In this document: positions 34,501 to 47,699 of the stretch, piece by piece | Position numbering within the stretch: the stretch's first letter is position 1 | How the letters are laid out: every line of letters starts with the position of its first letter | Assembly: GCA_025642075.2 (NCBI GenBank) | Contig: JAODUO010000427.1 | Location: forward strand, 132,501-196,500 | DNA length: 64,000 nt | Direction: 5' to 3' | Source of the DNA: Ridgeia piscesae | Taxonomy: Eukaryota; Annelida; Polychaeta; Sabellida; Siboglinidae | Notes under the pieces: generated by a model | The model's input: the letters and a program-made list of their open reading frames with translations, nothing else | Told to the model about the DNA's origin: nothing | The model's database searches: none | Position numbers and translations under genes: made by a program

Positions 34501-37500
34501 ACTTTCCTTGTGTGATAAATGATATATTCTACAATAGAGACTGAAATGTGGATCTGTTTATAATAGGAACTTTCAAATGTCTTTCACTGATAAAGATTGG
34601 TTGGAATTTTGGAATAATAATTTGTCATTTTGTAGGTGTTCTTTCTTCATTGCTGTCGGTCAGTGTCTTGTTGTTCACTGAATGTTGTGTTTGTTGTAGT
34701 TGTGGATGGATCAATACTTCCGGCGCATGGAGACATTCATGGCTAATCCGGAGTTGCCATCACGCATTCGTTTCATGTTGCGTGACGTGGCTGAACAGCG
34801 GGAGAACAATGTAGGTGGCATTTCTCAAAACCTGCATCATATCACTGGTCTGTCATGTCTTTTTTGTTAAAGCGTTAGACTCATAACATCAGCCATAATC
34901 ATTGTGAGATGGTTTCATAATTTGTTTGTTTCCTACATCATAATTTATGCCTACACTTTAATGTCTACATGCTTGTTAGTCACAAGATTATGTATAAGAA
35001 TCGGTCCCTCAAAATCTGTATTGTGAATAACTTATGACACATGATTTAACCATAACATTCCACATATAATTCAGATCGACTAAAAAATACTATATATGTA
35101 CTGTGAGTTTGTTATATGTTTAGACATTTTATGAAAATGAACGGTGATATAGCGGATTGATCAATTCTAGCGTCCATATGTTTCAGTGGGTGCCGCGGGA
35201 TGTGCTCAATGACAGCGGGCCCAAAACCATACAACAAGTGCGAGAGGATGCGGCAAAGGTATGTTAAAATGTCATGTTTGGATTGACTACTTGAGTGCTG
35301 CTTAAAACTAGACCTATATGCCATGCCTAGCTTTATATAGAGACACGTCCACCTGTCATTTGGTAAAAAAACGAATATGGACGGGTAGAAATACGGTGGA
35401 CGGGTAAAAAATGAAGGCGCAAAAAAGGGTCTTCCAAAACCATAGATATTGTTAGTTACGCCTTGAAAGTGAGTGAAAATGGTGCCACATTTTGTAGTTC
35501 ATTTCAGGTCATCAGACACATTTAAAAGTTTGTAAACTGGCTTAACAGGTAACATCCATGTGTCCACCAAAACGTGTGACTGGCAATAATTTTATCCTGC
35601 ATAAAGCCATGATAGCATATAAGTTATAATGGTATATTTATATATGTTTTTTTAATGTATTTTGAGTTGGCATGAGTCAGTATATATACAGTGAACCACT
35701 GATAAGATAAGATAATTAGTACAGATAAGAATGTCACAACAAATCTGCATAACTTATGACGACACCTTGTGGACTAGTGAAGTGACATTTTAAGAAAATA
35801 AATTGACTTTCCTGCTAAGTTGAAGCCAGTCACTTTTAAAATCCATTGGCCCCTGGCCAGTGGATGAATATTATCTGTCCTCTTGCACTAGGACCTTCAC
35901 GGAGTTGATTCAGAAGAAATATATGTGAAAAGAATCACACATACACAGGCATACACACAAAGTGAACTAAGGTAGGGAAGTGTTGATTTAGGGCTATCAA
36001 TTTGTGTTGTAGGAACTTGGACTGAACACACGTTCAAGTGGCAGCATGCAAATTAGTCCAATGAGCATAAATGATTTCTTCAGTCACTGCGGGCCCCGGC
36101 AAGCGGCCGGGGGAGGCATGTCTGACATGTTCAGCTCAATGCCACCTCAGTTTATGGGTATGTACCCTTCCATTTTATCACACCTTTTGTTGATTGTATC
36201 TTTAGCCCACTGACAGTTCTGTCACGCAGAAACACAATCGACAAGACAATCATCTTAGTGTTAAGAACGGTTTCAGCAGCTTCATGAAGCCAGTGTCATT
36301 TAGCCCTAGATTAAATTATTCCTAATACATTCAATTTGTTCTGTGCTGATTGTGCCAGATATAGTAATTAATATGGGTCTTAACTCTACTGCGTAGACCG
36401 TCCAAAACCGCCCAACCCCTCGTACACGCATACCGTCCAAAACCGCCCAGTAAACTCACTTTTCGAGGGCCTTTCGTTTATCGCGGTTAAATCCTTCTTT
36501 TACATTAACCAGCCAGCTGAAACTGCTGATCTAAGCTCTATGTAGGTCACAGAAACATGTGCTGTCGCCATCTTCTGAAAAAATAATTTCGTTTGCGAAT
36601 TAAGTGAGTTTATTTGGAAAGGTGTTGTTGAACTTCATAATTGTTAAAGTTTGTTTCAAGATCTGAAATGTAATTGATTGAAACACAGAAATTTTAGTAA
36701 CGCAATCATTCCATGTACAGTGCAATTAATATTTCATATATTTTCATGCATCGGTTGTAAAGTTATTCAAATTTTTATGCAACCAACATGCAGTGTAATT
36801 CACAGGTGGCTGCAATCTTAAAATTGTCTGCCCACAGCAGGGTGTAAAATAAGAAGGTTGTCTACCCAGAAAAGAGTTAAGACTTGGAGCTGTTAGTTAG
36901 TCAAGTAGCCAGCTGGCCCTCTGTAGTTTCTACCAGTTATAATTACCTGTCTTTCCTGGTCATCAGCCAGTCTTGAGGACTGGTCTGAGGTTCTGAGTTG
37001 AAATCTCTGCCCAGAATGGAGGTGTTTACCTTGCATGTGTGATCCTGCATGTGGATGTGTGACTTTGTGTTGCAGCTGGCATGAGCATTGGTACGGGGCC
37101 AGGTGTTATTCACACTGACAGCATCTCATCGGTGCCGTATGGCGGGTTGAGTCGACAACGCAATCAACAAAATCAAGGTAGGACCTTCCATTGCTGTTTC
37201 ATTAATATGTCTTAGTTAGTCTGACAGATATGTCAGTTTATGGATGAATCACTTTATTACAGAAATAAATAGTCCATATACAAGAGTGTGCATTACGTAA
37301 ATACGCACATGTGATTCACGGTGCATTTTTTTAAAGTTTAGTTTACCATGTCTTGCAGATGGAATTCTATTATTTTTAGCAATATGTTAAGATATGGCTG
37401 CTACAGAAGCAATGTGTGTAGGTTCAGTGTTAAGTGGTGTATGGTTTGTTTGAAGAGTTGTTTTCACTTTTGAAATGTGCAACAGCGTTACACTGTTACC

Positions 37501-40500
37501 ACCTGAGAGTAACCCATCACAGGTGCATATCTTACGATGTAGTGAATTGATCATAGTAAGCCCGTGATTTGATAGTCACAGAGAAAGTGTTATAATATGT
37601 AGCTTAGTGCACGTCTGGAATGCCATGTCAGTTCTACCAACAGATAATGCAACAATTTTCGGATGGTTGGTTTTGAGTGCTGCTGCACCCATTTATCAGC
37701 CGTCATGCTCCATTAATCAGATGCGTTTCACTGTCAAATTAGCCTTGCCCACACGTTTTTCCCAAATTCCTGGTCTCTGTCGTGGTGACCTGTACTATGT
37801 TCCTATTTTCTTATTGTTGAGGTTAAATGTTTTTTCCTGTTGCCAGGTTACGGAGGAGGACAGTATGGGAATCGTAGACAGAACGGTGGGTCTTCACCAC
37901 ACTTCCAGCACGGTGGCGGGGGCAGCCCACAGCAGCATCACCAGTCCAAGCAACAACAGCAAGGGGGGTCCAGCTACCGACAGCAGCATGGTGGGGCGTC
38001 CCACCAGAGGGACACAGGTGTTTATTAATTTTTTTATTTGATGTCTGGCGCATGCTTTGGGGTGTTTTCCGCAAGAGGTATAGATTTTGTGACATATTTG
38101 TTGACTATGTAGAGATGTAATGTTTACCAGTGGAAGGGACCAGTGGCATTTGGTATCGTAGTAAAAGTGGTCTCAACTGCTTTTCAAATGAGCATGTTTC
38201 AGATGTTAAACTAATCATGTTATTTGGAGAATTTCTAAAAACTGATATATGATATATGTAGGCAGCAAAAGTTGTGGTATTACCTATCCCCGAATGTACT
38301 CCACATCTATAGCCCCAAAATAGCATCGATTCAACATAACGTTCTACTTCAACCAGTGCAACTAATCATTACAAACTTTCACGTATCACTGTTTGGTAGT
38401 TTTTGAAAGATACTTACCCACACACACAAAGACAATATGATGGCATGTTACTACATAATTACACACCCTGCTGGTTCCAACTACTGTTGAAAAGAGTAAG
38501 TAGTTATTGTTATAAGTGCAGAATTTTCTGGAGCCATATTTCTGGTAACAATATAGGGTCAAGGCAATAGCAAACGTTGAAAGATTCCTTTAGCACACGC
38601 AGTGACATTGTGCCGTGGTGTGTTTCAGACGGCAAGGAACTGCCACCACGGTTCCGTCGCCAGCAGCAGATGCAGACGTCGAACATGTCTGGCAACTCTG
38701 ACGAGATTAGTCTGCGACCAGCGAGGAACTTCACCATGCTGCGACCCAACATACCCAGCATGCTCCCCAAGTCAGCGCAGTCGCCCAAACTCCAGCAGGG
38801 TGCAGCACCGATCCCACTCATCTCGACATCCATTGAACACGGCACACCGAAGCCGATCATGCAGAAGAAATCGAACATCAAGATTAAACAGGTGGCGTCT
38901 GTTGACAAGCCGAAGCCAAACAAGAAGACGCCGAGTCAAGACGAAATTAAGCAGGCAATGGTGAGTGAAAACAGGATCACATATCTGTATTTTTTTCATA
39001 TTCATATCCTCAATCTGACATAAATGTTAACGTAAAATATAATATGTATGGTACAGTATGAAATGCAGTTGAGAGCATCGTACGTATACTAATTATAAAG
39101 AAGAACAGGTACTAATATAAATTTAACTTTATAGTCACCTCTAACACATCGATTCGCAATTGTAGTGACTCTAGGACAGAGTTATATATTATTTTATCAA
39201 ATAAACAGCAGGAAATAAACTGATAATATTGTCGTCAGACTTGTCGTGTTGCCTGCCTACTCCTGTTGTCTTGATGTTCTGAGCATGGCTTCTGAGGGGT
39301 TAGTTGCAAAAGAACCAGTCATGTGATATAAATATAATGTATATTGTACTGTTTGTCTGTCTTTCACAGAGACACCCTATAATGCTGTTGACCTGAATGC
39401 ATTTCCTTGTTTTTAGGTGTCATTTCTGACACATACCAACATATCTATTGGCTGCCGTATCTGTCATAATGTGGTATAAAAGTTTATTGCATGCTTTTTA
39501 TAGGAGGATCTGTTGAACAAACTTTTGACCTCAGAGAATGTAGAAGAAGCAGTGAATGATGTTAAAGAAATGAGAGCACCAACCAAGTAAGTAAACCTGA
39601 GGTTTTTTTAATTCCAATTTGCTGATGGTGGCTTTACAATCCATAAGGGAACCATTGAAAAAGGCGTGGCTAGTAATTCTTTGATAATTAATTATATATA
39701 TATATATATATATATAAACTACGAAACAACAGAGAGTTGTAATTCGGCAGTTTTTCTCATATGTAGCTGCATGTTGTGGTAATTCTGAATCTGATGCAGC
39801 TGGTGTGGTTCTTTCAGGTATATGCCAGATCTCGTATCCTATTCAGTGCTACAGACATTACCAAAGACGGGTAAGTGACAATTTTGTATGAATAGACAAT
39901 CAAGGTCTACTTTATAATGGCTAAAACAGTGATACGTGAAAGTTTGTAATGATTAGTTAGTTGCACTGGTTGAATGGGAACGTTATGTTGAATCAATGCT
40001 ATTTTGGGGCTACAGATGTGGAGTACATTCTGGGATAGGTAATACCACAACTTTTGCTGCCTACATCGTTGGAACTAACATGACATTGTTGTTGCATATG
40101 AATGCTACCCATCCTTAACATTCTGTGCTATAAGAACATCATCCATGGTATCACATGTGTTCACATAGAGTTATGTCAACATTTCTTGGATATGTAACTA
40201 CATGTTGGAAATAGTGTACATTATGTGCGCATATATATATATATATATATTGTGTGTGTATGTTAGGAGTTGATTTGCTGGCTAAATGTAATCTCATGCC
40301 TATACTGGTAAGAATAAACATAGAAAGATGTGCGTGAAAAAGGAACTATGCTAAGCCTAAGACGTATGTCTTGGTTTGGTATTAATTTGTTTGTGTCTTT
40401 GCAGAGATGGATCGTAGCACTGTTAGCAAGCTGATTGCCAGTCTGAAAGATGAATCCATCATTACAGCTGAGCAGTACGTGGAGGTAAGTGGTTCATTAT

Positions 40501-43500
40501 CATGCGCTGTTATTATCACTTCTTGGGTCAAATCATGGGGGATTTGGAGTTTATTTTGGGGTCCTAGTTTGTCTTGCAATGTTTGTGTTGGATGTCTAAT
40601 TTAGTGTAGGTATATTAGTGTAGCAGAGGTAAATTATGTCATTTAACCATAGTGACAAAGTAGAAGACAACAGTGCTGTTACATGCTCTTACATTAAAAA
40701 ACTCAATAATGCATAAAGTCTGATGACATTCACAAAACAAGGTGAATAAGAAAGTTGTCTTGGGTGGAAATCTAATGTATGCTTCGATTGCAGGGCTTTA
40801 CACGGGTTCTCGACAAGATGGAAGCACTGACCAATGACATTCCGTTGGTCAAGTCACACGTGGCGAGGTTTGCTGCCAATGCAGTGATCAACAACATTGT
40901 CACTCTGATAGAACTGGCCGCACCAATGGAAAATGGAGCTCACTACCCACTCTTCTTGCTGTGTCTCCAACAGGTATTTATGACATGTGACAGATGTTAT
41001 AGTTACAGGAGCTGGGAATCTTTGAAGCGTTGATTAACCACACTTGCATACTACTACGTGTTTCCCAGAGGAGTTGCAATGGTGTTTGATTGAACAGGTC
41101 TGCCAGGGAGTAAAATGTAAAAGCGCTTTGACATTTGCATACTGCGCTATGTAAGAACTTACCTTTACCTTTTTATCGTGCAGTATTTTGACATTAGACA
41201 GATTCAGTGGACACTTTGCAGTCAGTACTAGGACTCGCAGCCAATAGTTGCATTAGCTCTATTCATAGGAGAAGTTGATTCAAAGCTCTCCTTGATCCAA
41301 AGATTAATAGTAATGAAAACCATGAAATGTGTCCTGTTCACTAGTATGTACAATGTCAGGCATCGGCATAAATCTAAGGCATAAACTCACAAATATGAGA
41401 GTTAAATAAAATAGTAAATAAATAAGTAAAAGTTAATAAGACAAAATCCTATATATATATATATATATTGTTATAACATAATAAATAGAATAATAGAGTA
41501 AACTATTATAAAAAATGCTAGTAAGCTAAACATACTGGATACATATATATAATGTATATAAGATTACACTTGTGCTTAACACATGTTTTAAGGACATCGC
41601 AGCTCGGGTACAGATGTTTCAGTGGTAGATGTGTTGCCCTCGTTACTTGTGTATTGTTATCTGTCTCGTCACCGTTACTATTGTGCTGTAGCTATTGTCA
41701 CTGTTACTGCAGCTGTTGCCATGGTTACTGTTATGTTGTAGCTGAAAAAGTTGAAGGATGAAGAGTGGTTGACCAAGATGTTTAATGAGAGTAAGATGGA
41801 CCTGCAGAAAATGTTGCCAGGTGAGTGCAGAGCTGATCACATGTTGTGTTCTGTGTCTGTGTCATATTCAGGTAAGACTCCACCAGGATCTGGTGGTCAA
41901 TATGGCAAAGTAGATTACATGTTTCAACATTTTTTATTACATTTATTTAAAATACTGTTAATTAAATAATATGGACAAATGGAAAACGTTACCTAGAAAG
42001 AAAGCTTCTGTATATATAGTTTTTACATTTTCCTAATCCAAGTGTGAAGTCCAACAAAACCATATTGTAACAATTGAAACATCACATGTGATAATCCCAG
42101 TAATATTTTAGTTTCTGAAGATAATACACAAGCTCTTACTTCAAAGCAAGACACCTGGGATTAGTGATAACAAACACAATTGCACTTTCCTTTCCCCTAT
42201 ATCTAGTACTTAGTGCATCAGAAATGGGGAACGCACATTGTCTAAGAAGGGATGTATGGTGTGGAACTGTCCACTATGGCATCCTGTGACCGTCCCAGCC
42301 ACTACGTGATGGTGTACCAACTGGTGTCATTGTCTCCCCTACAGAGCCAGACCAGAACAAGGAGCGGATGATGGCGATCCTTGAGGACCGTTCTCTCAGC
42401 TTCCTATTCCCCCTGCTCCACCTACAGACGGAGCTGTGGCAGCGCATCCAAACGGAGCCGTCCGCCACTGACCTCTACAAGTGGGTGCACGACAGGGTCG
42501 ACCTGAAACTGCAGAAGACACCTGGCTTCATCGTCATCCTTCTCACCAGGTGTGGTCACGTTGGGATTTGTTTTAGTTTCTACAGTTCTGTTTATCTTTC
42601 TTTAGACACTTAGACATTGGTGAGGAAAGGAAAGATACCTGTATATTTGCTTTATATTGTTGGTACTGCCTACGTCTTTTTATTACAAGCACTACACGTA
42701 TTGTTTTCTACATAAATAAAGCATTGGTAGTACATAAATTGTTCAGTGTTGTTCCTGGTTTGAGCTAATTTACAGGTTCGACAATGAACTAATGCAAATA
42801 TTGTGTTCCTCAGCATTGTGAAGTTCGTCCTCAGCAAGACATCACTGGCAGAGGGACTGGACACTACTGTGCTCCCGGATAAAACTGTAATTGACGAAGA
42901 GAAGCAACTCTTGGGAAAATTCAAGGTATGCTCATTTGGTTTGACACTAATGGTAGTGTTGGTCCAGGAATAGCTTTGTGGTCAAAACTGGTATTTTTGA
43001 AAGCAACTATTGTGAAGAGAAGTGAACGTATTGCGCTTGTATGTGTTATGCTTGGAGTTTATAATTATGCTCTGTATAATTAGTACGGTAACAAAGTTTA
43101 GCCTATTTCACAGAGCTACTATCTAGGTCCATGTACTTGTCACATCGCACTCAGTTGTGGAGCGCAGTGACTAGAACATAGGGCCCTCAGTTGAGAAAAC
43201 ACAAGTTCAAATCTCCTGCTGCCACATTGAATCTTGGGCAAGTTTCTTCACTGTTTGATAATCGAATTCACTTGGCCATATGAATGTATGCCTGGCCATA
43301 GTCTGTGGTGGACATTTCCACACAAATAGTCTTGCATTAACTCCAGCATGGCTGCATGCTCCCAATGGAAGTCAAGATGGTGTTTTTTTGATGTGAACAT
43401 GTCTGCAAGAGGGTAAAATGTAAAGCGTTTTGAGCAGTCTTAAGGACTTCTCAAAACACTCCTTATGAGAACATACGTTTGTTTTGTAATATTCCTGCTA

Positions 43501-44837
43501 GCTGGTACTGAATGTGATTGTTGTGTTCAGGGCGTCATGCAGAAGTTCCTGGAGGAGGATCCACAGCTGCAGTTGGCTGCCACCTACGCCCTGCAGGTGC
43601 TCTGTTACAACAATCACTTCCCCAAAGGTAAGCTCACTCTGTACGTTTGAACCAGCTGCCTACCAGTCAAGTACAGTTGAGACAAGACTCGGCACATTTA
43701 AAGATGCATCTTTTACGATTACTATACATAACTAACCTAAGATGGTGTGAATGTCCAGTTGTGTGTATGTTACTTGTTTGCTATATATGTAGTTGTAGTG
43801 CCTTATTATCCGTTATTATCTTTGTAGTTGCAATGTTTTACTTAGTAAAGTTTCGTTTGGCTCGTCTATTCTAAACTGTTGTTTTACTACTAAGTAAATT
43901 ATGTAATAACAAAACTTACAAAACAGAATAGCTGACAGAATCTTTGCATAAAGCATTGCATAAATAAATTATGTGAAATGCTGAAGGACATTTCTATCCA
44001 AAATATGTTCATTTCTTTATGTTTTTTGTCCACCTGTGCTGATTTTTCTACAGGTCTCCTTCTTCGACTCTTCATCTTCATGTATGACAATGAGGTGATT
44101 GATGAGGAGGTGTTCCTTCGGTGGAAGGAAGAGGTCAACGAGCAGTATCCGGGAAAAGGCAAAGCCCTCTTCCAGGTGGGATGGTCTTTGCAGATATATC
44201 GCGAATTTGTCAACAATTTCAGACAGACCATAGAGCCATTAACTTGGGAATTTATTTGTTTCACTTTTTGGTTATAAATTTTCCTTATGTAGTTTGTTTA
44301 ACTGATGTTGTTTATGTAACACAGCCTTGCATAAAATGTACTTGTTATTGGAGAAAGGGGTAAAACATTCTATGAAGGTAACCAGAGCATCTGCTAGAAA
44401 CCAGTTCTTGGAAAGTCACATGCGAGGCGGGACTTAGCTTTCTTAATATAATCAAACATATTCTTGAACAATAAATCTGATGTTTTTGTAATAAAATGGT
44501 ATGATTGTTTGTTACCTGTTCTAGTGTCTGCTGTACATTGCTGAAACCGATGATTAATTTCACTAATGGAATGGTCATCCAACGTTTTTTTAAAGATCAA
44601 TAACAGCCTGGTGATGTCGCCAAAGTAATCGCAGACACAATGATATAGCTGCAGCTGTCGATTGGATAGAGCAACACACTATATCATGTCGGCCATGCAA
44701 CAATGTATTTAATAGTGACTGATAAATGTAAGTTTTGAGTAGGACGTATAATAATGGATGTGACTGACTTGTTACAGGTGAATCAGTGGCTGATGTGGCT
44801 TGAACAAGCTGAGGAGGAATCTGATGAGGAGGATTAG
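28597..44837 (+). CDS. EIF4G2: Eukaryotic translation initiation factor 4 gamma 2 (DAP5/NAT1/p97), 23 coding exons
   Basis: Scaffold for cap-independent and alternative translation initiation; binds eIF4A and eIF3 but not eIF4E. Coding exons: 28597-28646, 29133-29282, 29924-30026, 31195-31305, 32605-32671, 33437-33526, 33965-34134, 34700-34810, 35187-35258, 36013-36157, 37076-37177, 37847-38017, 38629-38960, 39504-39586, 39818-39870, 40405-40484, 40794-40973, 41742-41820, 42345-42549, 42814-42925, 43531-43627, 44054-44175, 44778-44837. All introns are GT-AG. The sum is 2745 nt, giving 914 residues, close to human DAP5 (about 907). MIF4G spans about residues 57-300 (ILNKLTPEKFDKL, SSLYAHLCHRLCED). 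A Gly/Gln-rich linker covers about 320-530, MA3 about 545-690 (VNDVKEMRAPTKYMP), and the W2 domain about 700-914 with an acidic end (EEESDEED). No eIF4E-binding motif seen. The start is non-AUG (separate entry). The donor of the 37847 exon (GTGTTT) is weak. Confidence 0.96.
29500..29625. mobile_element. Possible pogo/Tigger-like MITE end in eIF4G2 intron
   Basis: The stretch ending CGCATTATAACGAGGCACGACTGTAC resembles, on the minus strand, terminal repeats of the CAGT..CCTCGTTATAACG type seen in pogo-superfamily elements. I could not find the partner end, so element boundaries are unknown. Confidence 0.3.
31394..32290 (+). repeat. Dispersed intronic repeat, long copy (about 900 bp)
   Basis: Starts GAAACATATGCTGTCGCCATC and ends AAGAGTTAAGAC. 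The start and the end parts match 36552-36886 in the next part of the same gene. A 78-codon open frame (31571-31804) lies only in this long copy and has no motif I recognise. No terminal inverted repeats seen. Confidence 0.8.
32974..33436 (+). repeat. Minisatellite of 29- and 20-bp units carrying a duplicated splice acceptor
   Basis: The unit TGTTTGACAAAGTATGGTTG, optionally followed by TGTTTGCAG or TGTTTGTAG, is present 17 times before the exon at 33437, which itself begins TGTTTGACAAAG. Twelve decoy copies of TTTG(C/T)AG|TG precede the authentic TTTGTAG|TG at 33430-33438. The array thus spans the intron's 3' end and copies the first 13 exon bases. Confidence 0.95.
36552..36886 (+). repeat. 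Dispersed intronic repeat, short copy with internal deletion
   Basis: Matches both ends of 31394-32290 but lacks about 560 bp of its middle. Shared words include TGCTGTCGCCATCTT, TCAAGATCTGAAATGTAATTG, TTTTCATGCATCGGTTGT and AAAATTGTCTGCCCA. It looks like a deletion derivative of a transposable element. Confidence 0.8.
41085..41172 (+). mobile_element. SINE 3' tail fragment
   Basis: GTCTGCCAGGGAGTAAAATGTAAAAGCGCTTTGAC, then GCGCTATGTAAGAACTTACC. The AAGCGCTTTGA...GCGCTATRTAA form is a common metazoan SINE/LINE tail. A related tail ends the SINE at 43155-43480. Confidence 0.6.
43155..43480 (+). mobile_element. tRNA-derived SINE in eIF4G2 intron
   Basis: A box-like TTGTGGAGCGCAGTGACTAG at 43155-43174 and B box-like GTTCAAATCTC at 43205-43215 have the usual internal-promoter spacing. 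The far end has GTCTGCAAGAGGGTAAAATGTAAAGCGTTTTGAG, the same tail as at 41085. It is not a functional tRNA because the cloverleaf arms do not pair. Confidence 0.65.
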
Positions 44838-45660
44838 GCGACCATCGCACTCAACAACTAGGCTGAATAACGTGTTGAGGAACGAATCAATGACCTTGGT
44901 TCGATCAAATGCGATTGAAGAAAAACGGCAAAATGTATTTAAAAAAGAGAAAAATTAAATAGCATGGACATTTGCATGGCAGGCAGACACATGTACAAAA
45001 TTTACTGTTGCTTCCCGCGAGTGCTTACATGCGTCCCGAATGGTAAAACGGGGTGGTAGTGTGAAAAATTTATTGTTGCGAAAATGGGACGGCAATAAGT
45101 GATTGTGTCTTGCCAGTTGACGAAAATGGATTTCTACAGCGTCATCGATAACATTTTCGAAATGTGTACATCAACCTACATTGCAGTTATTTGTACTTAA
45201 GCGACTCTCTAACGTCTGCTATTTGGAAAGTATTTACAGGAGCATGCTTACGTCGTTCATATTTCATGGCACTCGTATTCTGTAAGAGGTGGTGGAAGGA
45301 AGCAGACTTATTTATTATGCAACAATCTCGTTTCAGTTCTAATCTGTGTAGGAGGTAACGTTTGAATACTCGCTGCAAAACCTACCAACGTTTTCAATCA
45401 CGATTATGTTTACTGCTTGGTGGAGGGTTTGGAAATGTTCATGTGATATTGTGATGGATAGGTTTTTCCCTCAAACAAATTTGAAGTCCAACCATTGTAT
45501 TGACGTGGTTTGTCCTGTAATCAGTCGAATGGTGTCCAGGTGACACGTGCCAACAGTGCAGTAACATGTGCAGGTCGTCATTAAGACGTCTTGTAGTCAG
45601 TAATGCCTCTAACTATTGTACTGCAGGTATTCTATGTAATAAAGTCTGGCCTCATGTGAC
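44838..45660 (+). other. EIF4G2: eIF4G2 3' UTR
   Basis: Follows the TAG at 44835. The first good poly(A) signal is AATAAA at 45638-45643, within TGTAATAAAGTCTGG. No other coding signal between the two. Confidence 0.6.
45638..45643 (+). terminator. EIF4G2: eIF4G2 poly(A) signal
   Basis: Canonical AATAAA 800 bp after the stop codon, followed by GT-rich sequence (CTCCGTCTGTGTTTGTGGTTGTTGG) suited to downstream cleavage factors. Confidence 0.6.
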
Positions 45661-47690
45661 TCTCCGTCTGTGTTTGTGGTTGTTGGTAGTATGCCATTTA
45701 GAAGTAGAGTAAGGAAATAGTGTTCTCATCCCATCAGCATCAGATTATGACATTCGTGTCAAGGAGAAACAATGTTTAACAACGCCTTCAGTTGACGTCA
45801 GTATAAAATGTGTAAAACATGCCTGCTTCCACTAGAATGGCATGACTGGGTAGGTATGTGTACACTGTACACCATAAATGATGGATGCCATACAAAGCAG
45901 TATTTTATGGCTGAAAAACATGCAGTGTCCAAATTTGTAGTCATTGCAAACAGAAAGTTAGTTTTGAGTGGTCAAAAAATAATTGTCCGGAAACATACAA
46001 GCGTGTTAATTTTATTGTTTCCAAAAACATTGAAGGAGGCAGTTTTTGCCGTGATGATAACACTGTTTTCAAGAGTGGCTATTGACTTGAAAGCATTAGT
46101 TCGCACAAGATTGCTCATCAAAACTGGGTGTTGATGGAACCAGACAAATCGAGCAATCAAACAACTGACAAAAGAACAGTTGCAGGATAATCTTGCGCAG
46201 GCCAATAGTGGCACAACTTAAGAAGTTACTAGACACAACCAAAGAGTGTTGTCTTTGACAGTTATTAAAACAATTCTTCACTGAATGAAACAATACAGCG
46301 TAGAGGCAATTTCAATGGAATACAATCATACATAGATAATTTAACAGCCGGTACCTGACTCAAACGCTTGTATTGTTGAGAACCAGGTGAACATGACACG
46401 CAGTGATGTCATGACAAACTCTCACTGTCCTTTCTTTACATGCGTGAGCAATAGACTGAGCATATATATGTGAAGAGGCTGACACTTGCCCTTGTGGAGG
46501 TTGCAGAAACAGGACCTACTCGGAGTCTACCGACACTCCTGTGACACTGATGTCCTACTCTTGGTTCTTCATTGGGTGCCACAAATGGGCATAAAACCAG
46601 CAATGACACTGAGCACCTGGGAGTGGAATCAAAAAATCATGCTGAAACCAACTTGGTGCAGATAAACCACTGACTTAATCATCCAGTGGCAGGCACTGAC
46701 TGCCATACAACTGGACACATACATAAAGGGGAAAGGGATGCTTCACAGCAGTTCTTGCCTCAGCGTCAAGCCCCTTATGTATAAGGCGAGCACATGTACA
46801 GACGAGTCTTTGTTCACAAGAAGTGGTTGTAGATCTTAATCATCCCAACTCTCTGGACTTTGGACAGCAGCAGCCAGGAAGCACCAGCTTTGCAGTTGAC
46901 GCGATGCAGCGGTGCATTCACATAACGATGTCTCCTTGCTGCTTATCATTCTATCATCAAGTGTGATGAATTTAAAAGCATTTGCCAAGATGATATGACA
47001 ATATTTAATTGTTTACATTTGCTGAAGGACAATGCATTACAAAACCCCAGAGATATTGTATTACATTTAGAGTTACATACTTTTTTGTGGCTACATTGAG
47101 TGGTTGGTCATTCTCTAGAGGATCTATGGTTGGGCTTCACTCATACAAGTGCCCAATTGTTGTTGTCTCCTACCTGTGACAATCGAATACTAATCAACCC
47201 ACCAGATGGCGCCAATGTAATCAACTACGTGTAGACAAATATCAGTCATGTTGACAATCCTTGTTAATAACTCCAACCATGGTCGAACTAAAAAGTTGAG
47301 GTAACGTACACTGTATAGTATTTTATTTGAGAAGTTGCACACTGTCAAACATTGCACTACTGATAACACACATAAGTTGAACTGTGGATCTCCTATATAT
47401 AGTTGATTTTTTGAGTGCCTGAGTTTCATTTTCCTTGCTTTATTTTGTAACTGCTGAAGCTAAAACATTACTTGTGTTTTATGCATGTTCACAGTGGTGT
47501 TTTGATATCTTCCCTAATGCTGGTGTTTTTGTGAGTATATATAATTTTATCTTTGATTTTACATGTGTTCCATTTATCAATGAATGCATTCATGGCATTT
47601 TTATTATCACTCGTGCTGTAAATAAGTTTTAGGACAGAAGTACATGTGAACGTTATGGTAAGATCACATACAACGACAACAAGCAATATT
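45661..47690. other. Intergenic space between convergent genes
   Basis: No conserved domain or long open frame. The 46130-46950 part is complex but unrecognised; it could hold decayed transposon sequence. Confidence 0.4.
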
Positions 47691-47699
47691 GTTTTTTAG

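Noticed and set aside
36890..37060. Second tRNA-derived SINE near GAGTTGAAATCTC
   Set aside because: Only a weak B-box-like word; no clear A box or tail, so not annotated.
37982..38041. Reading through the weak donor at 38018 to an early stop (alternative short eIF4G2)
   Set aside because: The next exon restores the conserved ELPPRFRR region in frame, so normal splicing is the better model; intron retention cannot be judged from sequence.
43155..43230. Functional tRNA gene
   Set aside because: Box A and B are recognisable, but the acceptor and anticodon arms do not pair and a SINE tail follows.
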